A stretch of DNA of 64,000 bases from the NCBI RefSeq assembly GCF_000513995.1, contig NZ_AZVB01000004.1, forward strand, positions 97,062 through 161,061. Direction: 5' to 3'. The notes under the pieces are model-generated. The model did no database searches, was not told the DNA's origin, and worked only from the letters and a program-made list of their open reading frames with translations. The stretch is from Pseudoxanthomonas sp. J35. Its GTDB lineage: Bacteria > Pseudomonadota > Gammaproteobacteria > Xanthomonadales > Xanthomonadaceae. How positions within the stretch are numbered: position 1 is the first letter of the stretch; every line of letters begins with the position of its first letter. Below are positions 9,596 through 19,320 of this stretch, in pieces. Made by a program: the position numbers and the translations under genes.

Positions 9596-9609
9596 TGGTA
9601 GCGCTAACA
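9596..9609. promoter_or_regulatory. XylR operator (xyl-box) of xylBA
   Basis: TGGTAGCGCTAACA is, from memory, identical to the 14-bp xyl-box described in the Xanthomonas campestris xylan regulon. It lies 2 bp before the ATG at 9612 and 32 bp before an alternative GTG start, so a bound LacI-type repressor would block transcription or its early elongation. The regulator gene is 3 kb downstream. Confidence 0.85.
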
Positions 9610-9611
9610 CG

Positions 9612-11123
9612 ATGGGCAACCTGGAGCGGAGCAACGCGGTAGTGGTCGGCCTGGACGTAGGAACCCAGAGCGTCAAGCTGGTGGCCTACGACCCGCAGTC
9701 GCGGCAGGTGGTCGCGACCATCGGCCAGCCCCTGGAACTGGCCGCCGGCGACGACGGCAGCCGCGAGCAGCGGGCCGAGTGGTGGATCGATGCGATCCGC
9801 AGCTGCTTCTCGCGCCTGGACCCGGCGCTGCGCCAGCGCACCGTCGCCATCGGCGTCTCCGGACAGCAGCACGGCTTCGTCCCGGTGGACCGCGCCGGGA
9901 ACGTGCTGGCCCCGGCCAAGCTGTGGTGCGACACCAGCACCGCGGCCGAGTGCGACCTGATCATGGACGCGGTCGGCGGCGCGCAGCGCTGCATCCAGGT
10001 CGCCGGCAATCCGATCCTGGTCGGCTACACCGCCTCCAAGCTGCCGTGGACCCGCACCCACCGCTCGCAGGCCTACGCGCAGCTGGCCACGATCCTGCTG
10101 CCGCACGACTACGTGAACTTCTGGCTCACCGGCGAGCGCTGGATGGAATGCGGCGACGCCTCCGGCACCGGCTGGCTGGACGTGCGCACCCGGCAGTGGT
10201 CGGAGGCCATGATCCGGGCGACCGATCCGGAGCGCGACCTGCGCGAATGCCTGCCGCCGCTGGTCGAGGCCGACGCGCTGTTCCCGATCGCGCCGGCCAT
10301 TGCCGACGAGCTGGGCCTGCCGCGCGACGTGCGCGTCTCCGCCGGCGGCGGCGACAACATGATGGCCGCCATCGGCACCGGCAACGTCACCCCGGGCGTG
10401 CTGAGCATGAGCCTGGGCACCTCCGGCACCCTGTTCGCCCATGCCGGCCGCCCGATCGTCGACGACGCCGGCCGCTGGGCCGCGTTCTGCGATTCCACCG
10501 GCGGCTGGCTGCCGCTGATCTGCACGATGAACTGCACCGTCGCCACCGAATCGGTGGCGAAGCTGTGCGGCTTCTCCACGAAGGACGGCGACGCGCTGCT
10601 GGCCAGCACCCGCCCCGGCGCCGAGGGCCTGCTGATGCTGCCGTTCCTCAACGGCGAGCGCACGCCCAACCTGCCCAACGGCCGCGGCAGCGTGTTCGGC
10701 ATGACCGCCACCAACGTCACGCCCGCCAACCTGTACCGCGCCGCGATGGAAGGCGCGGTGTACAGCCTGAAGAACGGCTACGACGCCTTCGTCGATGCCG
10801 GCATGCGCTTCGAGGCGATCCGCCTGACCGGCGGCGGCAGCCAGAGCGCGGTGTGGCGGCAGATGGTCGCCGACGTGTTCGGCCTGCCGGTGGACGTGCC
10901 GGAGCAGGCCGAGGGCGCGGCCTTCGGCGCGGCACTGCAGGCGCTGTGGGCCATCCAGCGCGCCAGCGACCCGGGCGCCGACCTGGCCGCGCTGGCCGCC
11001 GCGCATGTGCGCCTGGAGCCGCGCCTGTCCGCGCATCCGCACGCCGAGGCCACCGCCGCCTACGACGCGCAGTACCGCCGTTTCCTTTCCCACCTCGAGG
11101 CGATCCGGCCGCTGTACGCCTGA
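9612..11123 (+). CDS. xylB: xylulokinase
   Basis: The 503-residue FGGY-family kinase phosphorylates D-xylulose to xylulose-5-phosphate in the cytoplasm. [15 protein letters not shown] is the N-terminal phosphate-binding loop, [10 protein letters not shown] and [10 protein letters not shown] (with the catalytic Asp) follow, and [14 protein letters not shown] is the C-terminal adenosine motif. It is followed by xylA 38 bp later, so the pair forms an operon under the xyl-box. The start is not settled: ATG 9612 lacks a Shine-Dalgarno site and sits against the operator, while GTG 9642 is preceded by CGGAG and would begin right at the phosphate-binding loop. Confidence 0.93.
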   Translation: MGNLERSNAVVVGLDVGTQSVKLVAYDPQSRQVVATIGQPLELAAGDDGSREQRAEWWIDAIRSCFSRLDPALRQRTVAIGVSGQQHGFVPVDRAGNVLAPAKLWCDTSTAAECDLIMDAVGGAQRCIQVAGNPILVGYTASKLPWTRTHRSQAYAQLATILLPHDYVNFWLTGERWMECGDASGTGWLDVRTRQWSEAMIRATDPERDLRECLPPLVEADALFPIAPAIADELGLPRDVRVSAGGGDNMMAAIGTGNVTPGVLSMSLGTSGTLFAHAGRPIVDDAGRWAAFCDSTGGWLPLICTMNCTVATESVAKLCGFSTKDGDALLASTRPGAEGLLMLPFLNGERTPNLPNGRGSVFGMTATNVTPANLYRAAMEGAVYSLKNGYDAFVDAGMRFEAIRLTGGGSQSAVWRQMVADVFGLPVDVPEQAEGAAFGAALQALWAIQRASDPGADLAALAAAHVRLEPRLSAHPHAEATAAYDAQYRRFLSHLEAIRPLYA

Positions 11124-11161
11124 GCGCACGACCCCACCCACCACATCACGGAAGCAGCCAC

Positions 11162-12499
11162 ATGAGCAGCAAGGCATTCATCGGCGCAAGGGAATATTTC
11201 CCCGGCATCGGCACCATCCCCTACGAAGGCCCGGGTTCGGACAACCCGCTGGCGTTCAAGGTCTATGACGCGGAGAAGAAGATCGGCGGCAAGACCATGC
11301 GCGAGCACCTGCGCTTCGCGGTCTGCTACTGGCACACCTTCTGCAACGCCGGCGCCGATCCGTTCGGGCCGGGCACCCGCCGCTTCCCGTGGGACAAGGG
11401 CGAGGCGATGGCCACCGCGGAAGCGAAGGTCGACGCGGCCTTCGAGTTCTTCACCAAGCTCGGCGTGCCGTACTACTGCTTCCACGACGTCGACCTGGCG
11501 CCCGACGCCGACGACATCGGCACCTACGAGAAGAACCTCAGGCACCTGGTGGCGATGGCCAAGGAGCGCCAGCAGGCGACCGGCGTCAAGCTGCTGTGGG
11601 GCACGGCCAACCTGTTCTCGCACCCGCGCTACATGAACGGCGCGTCCACCAACCCCGACTTCGCCGTCGTCGCCCGCGCCGCGGTGCAGGTCAAGAACGT
11701 TCTGGACGCGGTGGTCGAGCTGGGTGGCGAACACTATGTGTTCTGGGGCGGCCGCGAAGGCTACGCCAGCCTGCACAACACCGACATGAAGCGCGAGCTG
11801 GCGCATTTCGCCCGCTTCCTGACCATCGCCCGCGACTACGGCCGCAGCATCGGCTTCCAGGGCAAGTTCTTCATCGAGCCCAAGCCGATGGAGCCGATGA
11901 AGCACCAGTACGACTTCGACAGCGCCACCGTCGCCGGCTTCCTCAAGGAGCACGGGCTGGAGAAGGACTTCATGCTCAACATCGAGGCCAACCACGCCAC
12001 GCTGTCGGGCCACACCTTCGAGCACGACCTGCAGGTGGCTTCGGACCACGGCCTGCTGGGCAGCATCGACGCCAACCGCGGCAACGCGCAGAACGGCTGG
12101 GACACCGACCAGTTCCCGACCGACCTGTACGACACCGTCGGCGCGATGATGGTGGTGCTGCGCCAGGGCGGCCTGGTCGGCGGCCTGAACTTCGACGCCA
12201 AGCCGCGCCGCGAGTCCACCGACATGGAGGACCTGTTCATCGCCCACATCGGCGGCATGGACGCGTTCGCCCGCGGCCTGGAAGTGGCGCACGCCCTGCT
12301 CAACGATTCGCCGTGGGAAGCCTGGCGCAAGCAGCGCTACGCCAGCTTCGACGGCGGCGACGGCAAGGCCTTCGAGGAAGGCAAGCTGGGGCTGGCCGAC
12401 CTGGTCGCGCTGGCCGGCAAGCTCGGCGAACCGCAGCAGACCAGCGGCAAGCAGGAGCGCTACGAGAACCTGCTGAACCAGTACCTGCTTTCGCGTTGA
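11162..12499 (+). CDS. xylA: xylose isomerase
   Basis: The 445-residue TIM-barrel enzyme interconverts D-xylose and D-xylulose and feeds XylB. The family motifs are present in order: [23 protein letters not shown] with the catalytic His and Asp, FIEPKPMEP with the metal-binding Glu, and [17 protein letters not shown]. Length fits the long (class II) xylose isomerases. The ATG follows CGGAAG, and the gene is the second of the xylBA operon. Its stop faces the xylR stop across a spacer with a large hairpin. Confidence 0.96.
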   Translation: MSSKAFIGAREYFPGIGTIPYEGPGSDNPLAFKVYDAEKKIGGKTMREHLRFAVCYWHTFCNAGADPFGPGTRRFPWDKGEAMATAEAKVDAAFEFFTKLGVPYYCFHDVDLAPDADDIGTYEKNLRHLVAMAKERQQATGVKLLWGTANLFSHPRYMNGASTNPDFAVVARAAVQVKNVLDAVVELGGEHYVFWGGREGYASLHNTDMKRELAHFARFLTIARDYGRSIGFQGKFFIEPKPMEPMKHQYDFDSATVAGFLKEHGLEKDFMLNIEANHATLSGHTFEHDLQVASDHGLLGSIDANRGNAQNGWDTDQFPTDLYDTVGAMMVVLRQGGLVGGLNFDAKPRRESTDMEDLFIAHIGGMDAFARGLEVAHALLNDSPWEAWRKQRYASFDGGDGKAFEEGKLGLADLVALAGKLGEPQQTSGKQERYENLLNQYLLSR

Positions 12500-12502
12500 C
12501 GC

Positions 12503-12569
12503 GTACGCCGCCGTCCCTGCTGCCCGGGCTTTGAGGGAGGCCCAGAGGCGCGGGGACGGCGGGCCGTAC
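12503..12569. terminator. large stem-loop between convergent xylA and xylR
   Basis: CCGCCGTCCC (12508-12517) pairs with GGGACGGCGG (12553-12562), and the flanking GTACG/CGTAC extends the stem with a two-base bulge. The loop holds a smaller GGGC/GCCC hairpin. TTTCC follows on the plus strand. It probably ends xylBA transcription; a second GC-rich palindrome near 12628-12645 could serve xylR. Confidence 0.5.
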
Positions 12570-12650
12570 TTTCCGAGGAGGGGAAAGATGGGCGGCGCCG
12601 TCCGCATCGACAGCAGCGAGGCCGCACCCGGGCACGCCCGGGCGTGGCGC

Positions 12651-13712
12651 TCAACCGCGCTTGGCCGGCGGGGCGGCGGAACCGCGCACGACCAGCTTGT
12701 GCGGGACTACCTGGTCGACCAGCACGCGGGTGGTGCGGTCCTTGCGCCGGATCGTGCGCAGCAGGATGTCGATCGCGGCGTTGGCCATCGAGGCCATCGG
12801 CTGGTGGATGGTGGTCAGTTCCGGCCAGACCATGGTCGCGGCCGAGGTGTCATCGAAGCCGACCACGGCCAGGTCGCGCGGCACGTCCAGGCCGCGCCGG
12901 TGCGCCACCGACACGGCCGCGGCGGCCATGTCGTCGTTGGAAGCGATGATCGCGGTGGGCGGACGCTTGCCGGACAGGATCTTCTCGGCGGCCTTCAGGC
13001 CGGAGCGGTAGGTGTAGTCGCCCTGCTGGACCACGCTGGCGTCGATCGGCAGGCCGGCCTCGTGCATCGCCATCCGGAAGCCTTCGTAGCGGTTCGAGCT
13101 GGCGCTCAGGTCGGGGCGGCCCTTGATGAAGCCGATCCGGGCGTGGCCCTGGGCGATGAGGTATTCGGCCAGCTCCTTGCCGGCGCGCAGGTCGTCGATG
13201 CGCACGCAGGAGATCTCCTCGCTGGAGCGGCCGGCGGCGATCGCCACCACCGGCACCTCGGCGCGCACGAACTCGCTGACCGCGGCGTGCGATTCGCACA
13301 GCGGCGGCGGCAGGATCACCCCGTCGACCTTGCCGGCCATGGCCCGCGCGGCCTTGCGCTCGGCGTCGGTGTCGAGGTTGTCCCAGTAGTCGATCACCAG
13401 CTGGATCGAGGTGCGCGACGCCACCCGCAGCAGGCCGACCAGCATCTCGCGCAGGTAGGCGCCGCTGGGGTTGGTGTAGACCAGCGCGATGCGGGTGTGC
13501 TGCGCCGCGGCCAGGGAGCTGGCGGCGAGGTTGGGCGTGTAGTCCAGCTCGCGCACCGCCTGCATGACCCGCTCGCGGGTGCTGTCGCGGACCTTGCCGT
13601 GGTTGTTCATCACCCGCGAGACGGTCATCGGCGACACGCCGGCCAGCGTGGCGACCTCGTCGATGGTGACGCCGCGGCTCTTGCGGCGCACGGACTTCCT
13701 CGGCTTCTCCAA
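12651..13712 (-). CDS. xylR: LacI-family xylan/xylose regulator
   Basis: The 353-residue DNA-binding repressor has an N-terminal LacI helix-turn-helix, VTIDEVATLAGVSPMTVSRV, then a hinge helix and a periplasmic-binding-protein-like effector domain (VDGVILPPPL, ELAEYLIAQGHARIGFI, VVGFDDTSAAT). Two xyl-boxes lie beside it, 105 bp before its own start and before xylB, so it very probably binds them and responds to xylose or xylo-oligosaccharide. The TTG at 13710-13712 is preferred because AAGGGA precedes it and HTH homology starts about 15 codons later; a GTG at 13691 is possible. Frames running further upstream would cross the operator. Confidence 0.85.
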   Translation of the reverse strand: MEKPRKSVRRKSRGVTIDEVATLAGVSPMTVSRVMNNHGKVRDSTRERVMQAVRELDYTPNLAASSLAAAQHTRIALVYTNPSGAYLREMLVGLLRVASRTSIQLVIDYWDNLDTDAERKAARAMAGKVDGVILPPPLCESHAAVSEFVRAEVPVVAIAAGRSSEEISCVRIDDLRAGKELAEYLIAQGHARIGFIKGRPDLSASSNRYEGFRMAMHEAGLPIDASVVQQGDYTYRSGLKAAEKILSGKRPPTAIIASNDDMAAAAVSVAHRRGLDVPRDLAVVGFDDTSAATMVWPELTTIHQPMASMANAAIDILLRTIRRKDRTTRVLVDQVVPHKLVVRGSAAPPAKRG

Positions 13713-13816
13713 CGTCGTTCCCTTGGACTGATTGATCGGGGCAGGGCCGGCACGGCCTGAGCCCGAAGGCCGGCCGGTGCGGACCGGCGCGGCTCCCCCT
13801 ACACCGGAGCAAATGA

Positions 13817-13830
13817 TGGTATCGCTAACA
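13817..13830. promoter_or_regulatory. XylR operator of the GH67-uxuB operon and xylR
   Basis: TGGTATCGCTAACA differs from the xylB box at one position (T for G in the sixth base). It lies between the divergent xylR (start 13712) and the GH67 gene (start 13882), so it can serve both autoregulation and control of the six-gene operon. Confidence 0.8.
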
Positions 13831-13881
13831 ACCCGGACAGGCGAACAGGGCGGGGCTGGCGCATGGCGCCGGGCCACGCGC

Positions 13882-16032
13882 ATGGCGCGCACCGCCGTGA
13901 CCTGGCTGGGCCTGCTGCTGGCCGCCGGCCCGGCGCTGTCGGAGGACGGCTACGAGCTGTGGCTGCGCTACGTCCCGGTGGCGGCGGAGCAGGCGGCCGG
14001 ATACCGCGCGCGGGCCAGCGAACTGGTCGTTCCCGGCGCCACGCCCGCCGCGCAGGCGGCGCGCGACGAACTGCAGCGCGGCCTGCTCGGCCTGCTCGGC
14101 AAGGCCCCGCCGCTGGCCGCACGCGCCAGCCGGGAAGGCGCCATCCTGGTCGGCACGCCGGCCTCGCTGCCGCAGCTGGCCGCGCTGGGCCTGGACCTGT
14201 CCGGCGTGGGCGAGGAGGGCTACCTGCTGCGCAGCGTGCGCATCGACGGCCGCCCGGCCACCGTGGTCGCCGCCAACACCGACACCGGCGCGCTGTACGG
14301 CGCCTTCCACCTGCTGCGCCTGTTGCAGACCGCCCAGCCGCTGGAGGCGCTGGACGTCCGCGAGGCGCCGCGGCTGAAGCTGCGCCTGCTCAACCACTGG
14401 GACAACCTCGACCGCTACGTCGAACGCGGCTACGCCGGCCAGTCGATCTTCGACTGGCACAAGCTGCCCGGCTGGAAGGACCCGCGGTACACCGACTACG
14501 CCCGCGCCAACGCCTCCATCGGCATCAACGGCACGGTGCTCAACAACGTCAACACCAGCGCGCAGGCGCTGACGCCGCTGTACCTGCGCAAGGCCGCGGC
14601 GCTGGCCGAGGTGTTCCGGCCGTACGGCATCAAGGTCTACCTGAGCGCACGCTTCAGCGCGCCGATCGAGATCGGCGGCCTCGGGACCGCCGATCCGCTG
14701 GACCCGGCCGTGCGCCGGTGGTGGAAGGACAAGGCCGCGGAGATCTACCGCATCATCCCCGGCTTCGGCGGCTTCCTGGTCAAGGCCAACTCGGAAGGGC
14801 AGCCCGGCCCGCAGGACTACGGCCGCTCGCACGCCGACGGCGCCAACATGCTGGCCGAGGCGCTGGCGCCGCACGGCGGCATCGTGATGTGGCGCGCCTT
14901 CGTGTACTCGCACGAGGAGCCGGACGACCGCCACAAGCAGGCGTACACCGAGTTCGTGCCGCACGACGGCCGCTTCGCGCCGAACGTGCTGGTGCAGGTC
15001 AAGAACGGCGCCATCGATTTCCAGCCGCGCGAGCCGTTCCATCCGCTGTTCGGCGCGATGCCGAAGACGCCGCTGATGATGGAGTTCCAGGTCACCAAGG
15101 AGTACCTGGGCTTCGCCACGCACCTGGCCTACCTGGCGCCGCTGTACGAGGAAACCCTGCGCGCGGACACCTACGCGCGGGGCCCGGGCTCGACGGTGGC
15201 CAGGGTGATCGACGGCTCGCTCGACGGTCACGCCCTGACCGGCATGGCCGGGGTGGCCAACATCGGCAGCGACCGCAACTGGAGCGGTTCGCACTTCGAC
15301 CAGGCCAACTGGTTCGCCTTCGGCCGGCTGGCCTGGAACCCGTACCTGGAATCGGCCGCCATCGCCGGGGAATGGGTGCGGATGACCTTCTCCAACGACC
15401 CGGCCGTGGTCGCGCCGGTGGTGGCGATGATGATGGGCTCGCGCGAGGCGGTGGTGGACTACATGACCCCGCTGGGCCTGCACCACCTGATGGGCCGCGG
15501 CCACCACTACGGGCCGGGGCCGTGGGTCAGCGGCGGCCCGCGCGCGGACTGGACCTCGGTGTACTACCACCGCGCCGACGCGCGGGGCATCGGCTTCGAC
15601 CGCAGCGCCAGCGGCAGCGATGCCGTAGGCCAGTACGCGCCGCCGGTGGCGGAACGGTTCGGCAACGTGGACACCGTGCCGGAGGAGTTCCTGCTGTGGT
15701 TCCACCATGTGCCCTGGGACCACCGCATGGCGTCCGGGCGCACGCTGTGGGACGAGCTGGTGCTGCGCTATGGCCGCGGCGTCGACTACGTGCGCGGCAT
15801 GCGCCACACCTGGGACGGCCTGTCCGGGAAGATCGACGCCGAACGCCATGCGCAGGTCGCCGCGTTCCTGGCGATCCAGGAAGACGAGGCGCAATGGTGG
15901 CGCGACGCCTCCATCGCCTACTTCCAGACTTTCTCGAAGCGGCCGCTGCCTCCCGGCGCCGAGCCGCCGCCGCATCCGCTGTCCTACTACCAGTCGCTGG
16001 AGTTTCCTTACGCACCGGGGGATGGGAAGTGA
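13882..16032 (+). CDS. agu67A: GH67 alpha-glucuronidase
   Basis: The 716-residue exported enzyme removes 4-O-methylglucuronic acid from the ends of aldouronic acids released from glucuronoxylan. A signal peptide ([20 protein letters not shown]) precedes an N-terminal hexosaminidase-like domain and the GH67 barrel. The expected acidic residues are in [15 protein letters not shown] (acid), [11 protein letters not shown] and [12 protein letters not shown] (base pair). ATG 13882 is chosen because it begins the signal peptide and lies clear of the operator; in-frame ATGs at 13813 and 13816 would overlap the operator. It opens a six-gene operon and overlaps the next gene by 4 bp. Confidence 0.93.
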   Translation: MARTAVTWLGLLLAAGPALSEDGYELWLRYVPVAAEQAAGYRARASELVVPGATPAAQAARDELQRGLLGLLGKAPPLAARASREGAILVGTPASLPQLAALGLDLSGVGEEGYLLRSVRIDGRPATVVAANTDTGALYGAFHLLRLLQTAQPLEALDVREAPRLKLRLLNHWDNLDRYVERGYAGQSIFDWHKLPGWKDPRYTDYARANASIGINGTVLNNVNTSAQALTPLYLRKAAALAEVFRPYGIKVYLSARFSAPIEIGGLGTADPLDPAVRRWWKDKAAEIYRIIPGFGGFLVKANSEGQPGPQDYGRSHADGANMLAEALAPHGGIVMWRAFVYSHEEPDDRHKQAYTEFVPHDGRFAPNVLVQVKNGAIDFQPREPFHPLFGAMPKTPLMMEFQVTKEYLGFATHLAYLAPLYEETLRADTYARGPGSTVARVIDGSLDGHALTGMAGVANIGSDRNWSGSHFDQANWFAFGRLAWNPYLESAAIAGEWVRMTFSNDPAVVAPVVAMMMGSREAVVDYMTPLGLHHLMGRGHHYGPGPWVSGGPRADWTSVYYHRADARGIGFDRSASGSDAVGQYAPPVAERFGNVDTVPEEFLLWFHHVPWDHRMASGRTLWDELVLRYGRGVDYVRGMRHTWDGLSGKIDAERHAQVAAFLAIQEDEAQWWRDASIAYFQTFSKRPLPPGAEPPPHPLSYYQSLEFPYAPGDGK

Positions 16033-18044
16033 CCGAAGCAAGACGCCCGCGCGCGCGCCGCGCCGCCCTGCTGCTGGCCGTCGCCGGCCTGTCGCCGTTG
16101 CCCGCCGCGCTCGCGGCCGATGCGCCGCTGCTGCATCCGCTGTTCCAGGACCACGCGGTGCTGCAGCGCGGACAACCGCTGCGGATCTGGGGCCAGGCCG
16201 AGCCCGGCGCCGAGGTGAAGGTCGAACTGGCCGGCAAGCGCGCCCGGGCGCGCGCCGGCGCCGACGGCGCCTGGGAGGCGCAACTGCCGGCGCTGAAGGC
16301 CGGCGGTCCCTACACCCTGGCGGTCTCCGCGGGCGCGGCGAAGCAGTCGGTGGCCGACGTGATGGTCGGCGACGTGTGGCTGTGCTCCGGCCAGTCGAAC
16401 ATGGAGCTGCAGGTCTGGCGCTCGCTGGACGCGCGCGCCGAGATCGCCGGCGCCGGCAACGACCGCATCCGCCTGCTCACCGTGCCGCAGGTCGAAGGCA
16501 TCACGCCACGGTCGACGTTCGGCGATGTGGTGCAGTGGCAGCCGGTGACTCCCGGATCGGTGCGCGACTTCTCCGCCGCGTGCTACTTCTTCGCGCGCGA
16601 GCTGCAGAAGTCCGTCGACGTGCCGATGGGGCTGATCAATGCCGCCTGGGGCGGCTCGCGCATCGAAGCCTGGATCAGCGCCGGCGCATTGCGCGCGCTG
16701 GGCGGCTACGACGCCGAACTGGACGTGCTCGACCGCTACGCTGTCGATCCGGTCGCCGCCGTCGGCGACTGGGGCACGTTGTGGCAGAAGTGGTGGTCCA
16801 GCCGTCCGGGCGTCGCCGCGGAGGACCGCCCGTGGTCCCCCGACGCGCCGTCCGCCGGCTGGCGCGCCGCGCCGGCGCAGCTGGGCGCGTGGGAGAAGTG
16901 GGGCGTGCCGGAACTGGCCGACTTCAACGGCATGGTCTGGTACCACGCCAGCGTCGAACTCAGCGCCGCGCAGGCCGCGCAGGAGGCGGTGTTGAAGCTG
17001 GGGCCGGCCGACGAGATCGACATGACATGGGTGAACGGCCGCGCCGTGGGTTCGACCTACGGCGCCGGCGGCGGTCGCGAGTACGTGCTACCGCCGGGCG
17101 TGCTGCGCCCGGGCCGCAACACCGTAGTGGTGAACGTGCTGGACACGTGGCGCGACGGCGGCCTCGCCGGGCCGGCCTCGGCGCATGCGCTGCAGCTGGC
17201 CGACGGCAGCGAGGTGCCGCTGGACGGCGGCTGGAAGTACCGCATCGCGCCTGCCGGGATGGGCACGCCGCCGCGCGCGCCATGGCAGAGCGCGGCGGGC
17301 CTGTCCACGCTCCATGCCGGCATGATCGCGCCGCTGGGCCGCTTCGGCCTGCGCGGCGCGCTCTGGTACCAGGGCGAGTCGAACACCGGTGAAGCGGAGC
17401 GCTACGCCGACCTGCTGCGCGCGCTGCGCGGCGACTGGCGCGACCGCTTCGGCGCGGACCTGCCGCTGCTGGTGGTGCAGCTGGCCGGCTTCGGTGCGCC
17501 GCCGCTGCAGCCGGGCGAAAGCGGCTGGGCGTCACTGCGCGAGGCCCAGCGGCAGGTCGCCGCGGAGGACCCGCGCACCGGCCTGGTGGTGGCCGTGGAC
17601 ATTGGCGACCGCTACGACATCCATCCGGCCAACAAGCAGGAGCTCGGCCGTCGCCTGGCCCGCGCCGCCCGCCACGTGGTCTACGGCGACGCGCTGCCGC
17701 CCTCCGGCCCGGTGCCGGTTGCGGCCAGCCGCAACGGCGATGCCATCGTCGTTGCCTTCGGCGACGTCGAAGGACGCCTGGTCGGCTATGGCGGCGAAGG
17801 CCCGGTGGGTTTCGAGGTCTGTGGTGACGAGGCCGGCAGCTGCCGCTACGCCAGCGCGCAGATCTGGAACCAGCGCGTGACCCTGCGCGCGCCCGCCGCG
17901 CACGCCGCCACCCGGGTGCGCTACTGCTGGGCCGACAACCCGGTGTGCACGCTCTACGACCACACCGGCGGCGGCACCGGCCTGCCCGCTGGCCCGTTCG
18001 AGATCCCCGTTGCCCCCATGCCCCAGGACGACCACGCCCGATGA
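16029..18044 (+). CDS. SGNH-type acetyl esterase, sialate O-acetylesterase family
   Basis: The 671-residue secreted hydrolase probably removes acetyl groups from xylan or its oligosaccharides, given its operon. A signal peptide ([19 protein letters not shown]) is followed by a beta-sandwich start ([19 protein letters not shown]), the catalytic block [14 protein letters not shown] with the nucleophile Ser, and [16 protein letters not shown] with the conserved Gly-Glu-Ser block. The catalytic Asp/His pair is likely in [20 protein letters not shown] galactose-binding-like sheet domain (about residues 295-400) is inserted between the halves, as is usual. The GTG start overlaps the GH67 stop; the end overlaps the mannonate dehydratase ATG. 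The exact acyl substrate cannot be read from sequence. Confidence 0.82.
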   Translation: MTEARRPRARRAALLLAVAGLSPLPAALAADAPLLHPLFQDHAVLQRGQPLRIWGQAEPGAEVKVELAGKRARARAGADGAWEAQLPALKAGGPYTLAVSAGAAKQSVADVMVGDVWLCSGQSNMELQVWRSLDARAEIAGAGNDRIRLLTVPQVEGITPRSTFGDVVQWQPVTPGSVRDFSAACYFFARELQKSVDVPMGLINAAWGGSRIEAWISAGALRALGGYDAELDVLDRYAVDPVAAVGDWGTLWQKWWSSRPGVAAEDRPWSPDAPSAGWRAAPAQLGAWEKWGVPELADFNGMVWYHASVELSAAQAAQEAVLKLGPADEIDMTWVNGRAVGSTYGAGGGREYVLPPGVLRPGRNTVVVNVLDTWRDGGLAGPASAHALQLADGSEVPLDGGWKYRIAPAGMGTPPRAPWQSAAGLSTLHAGMIAPLGRFGLRGALWYQGESNTGEAERYADLLRALRGDWRDRFGADLPLLVVQLAGFGAPPLQPGESGWASLREAQRQVAAEDPRTGLVVAVDIGDRYDIHPANKQELGRRLARAARHVVYGDALPPSGPVPVAASRNGDAIVVAFGDVEGRLVGYGGEGPVGFEVCGDEAGSCRYASAQIWNQRVTLRAPAAHAATRVRYCWADNPVCTLYDHTGGGTGLPAGPFEIPVAPMPQDDHAR

Positions 18045-19294
18045 GCACGCCCATGACCGAAACCACCACGCACGGTTCGAAGAACGACCGCGAGATCGTC
18101 GACGCCAGGGTCATCGTCACCTGCCCGGGGCGCAACTTCGTCACCCTGAAGATCACCACCCGCTCGGGCGTGTACGGCCTGGGCGACGCCACCCTCAACG
18201 GCCGCGAACTGGCCGTGGCCTCGTACCTGCAGGACCACGTGGTGCCGAACCTGGTCGGCCGCGACGCCGGCCGCATCGAGGACATCTGGCAGTTCCTGTA
18301 CCGCGGCGCGTACTGGCGTCGCGGCCCGGTGACGATGAGCGCGATCGCCGCGGTCGACGTGGCGCTGTGGGACATCCTCGGCAAGATGGCCGGCCTGCCG
18401 GTCTACCAGCTGCTGGGCGGCCGCTCGCGCGAGGGCGCGCTGGTCTACGGCCATGCCAACGGCCGCGACATCGCCGAGGCGTCCGACGCGGTCGGCAGGT
18501 TCATCGAGCAGGGCTTCCTGGCGGTGCGCGCGCAGTGCGGCGTTCCCGGCATCAAGAAGGCCTACGGCATCTCCAGCGGCAAGGCCTACGAGCCGGCCGA
18601 GAGCGAGCTGCCGGCCGAAACCGTGTGGAACACCCCGCGCTACCTGGAGGTGGTGCCGAAGCTGTTCGAGCAGCTGCGCCGCGACCATGGCCCGGACGTG
18701 GAACTGCTGCACGACGTGCACCACCGCCTCACGCCCATCGAGGCCGCGCGCCTGGCCAAGTCGCTGGAGCCTTACCGCCTGTTCTGGCTGGAGGACGCGA
18801 CCCCGGCCGAGAACCAGAAGTCGTTCGAGCTGATCCGCCGCCACTCGGTCACCGCGCTGGCGGTGGGCGAGGTGTTCAACTCGATCTGGGACTGCAAGCA
18901 CCTGATCGAGAACCAGCTGGTCGACTACATCCGCACCACCATCGTGCACGGCGGCGGCATCACCCACGTGCGCCGCCTGGCCGACTTCGCCGCCCTGCAC
19001 CAGGTGCGCACCGGCTTCCACGGCGCCACCGACCTGTCGCCGGTGACGATGGGCGCGGCGCTGCACTTCGACACCTGGGTGCCGAACTTCGGCATCCAGG
19101 AATACATGTTCCATACCGACGAGACCGACACGGTGTTCCCGCACGACTACGTGCTGCGCGCCGGCCGCCTGCACGTGGGCGACACCCCCGGCATCGGCGT
19201 GGACATCGACGAGAAACTGGCCGCGAAGTACCCGTACTCGCCGAAACAGCTGCCGATCGCGCGGCTGGAAGACGGCTCGATGTGGGACTGGTGA
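18041..19294 (+). CDS. manD: D-mannonate dehydratase, enolase superfamily (ManD)
   Basis: The 417-residue cytoplasmic enzyme dehydrates D-mannonate to 2-keto-3-deoxygluconate. It belongs to the mandelate-racemase-like branch of the enolase superfamily and not to the TIM-barrel UxuA family. Diagnostic segments are [71 protein letters not shown] and [18 protein letters not shown], closely resembling the characterised Novosphingobium ManD. Operon position with uxuB here and uxaC in the locus supports the role. The start overlaps the upstream stop (ATGA). RspA-type paralogues of low activity exist, so assay would settle it. Confidence 0.88.
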   Translation: MSTPMTETTTHGSKNDREIVDARVIVTCPGRNFVTLKITTRSGVYGLGDATLNGRELAVASYLQDHVVPNLVGRDAGRIEDIWQFLYRGAYWRRGPVTMSAIAAVDVALWDILGKMAGLPVYQLLGGRSREGALVYGHANGRDIAEASDAVGRFIEQGFLAVRAQCGVPGIKKAYGISSGKAYEPAESELPAETVWNTPRYLEVVPKLFEQLRRDHGPDVELLHDVHHRLTPIEAARLAKSLEPYRLFWLEDATPAENQKSFELIRRHSVTALAVGEVFNSIWDCKHLIENQLVDYIRTTIVHGGGITHVRRLADFAALHQVRTGFHGATDLSPVTMGAALHFDTWVPNFGIQEYMFHTDETDTVFPHDYVLRAGRLHVGDTPGIGVDIDEKLAAKYPYSPKQLPIARLEDGSMWDW

Positions 19295-19320
19295 GCCTGG
19301 CCATGACGAGGAGGGGATCG

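Larger units (their letters stand above)
9142..9611. other. intergenic region between acnD and xylB
   Basis: This 470-bp divergent spacer holds no convincing gene. It contains the acnD promoter region on the minus strand, an interrupted palindrome TTGAT-N7-ATCAA at 9296-9312, an intrinsic terminator reading rightward at 9563-9583, and the XylR operator at 9596-9609. Open frames through it have no ribosome-binding site and look like high-GC background. Confidence 0.6.

Noticed and set aside
13813-13818. Two in-frame ATGs before the GH67 gene
   Set aside because: They touch the operator and precede a weak, non-signal-like stretch; the ATG at 13882 begins a clean signal peptide.
13713-13892. 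N-terminal extension of XylR to 413 residues
   Set aside because: It would translate across the XylR operator at 13817-13830 and adds about 60 residues unlike any LacI protein.
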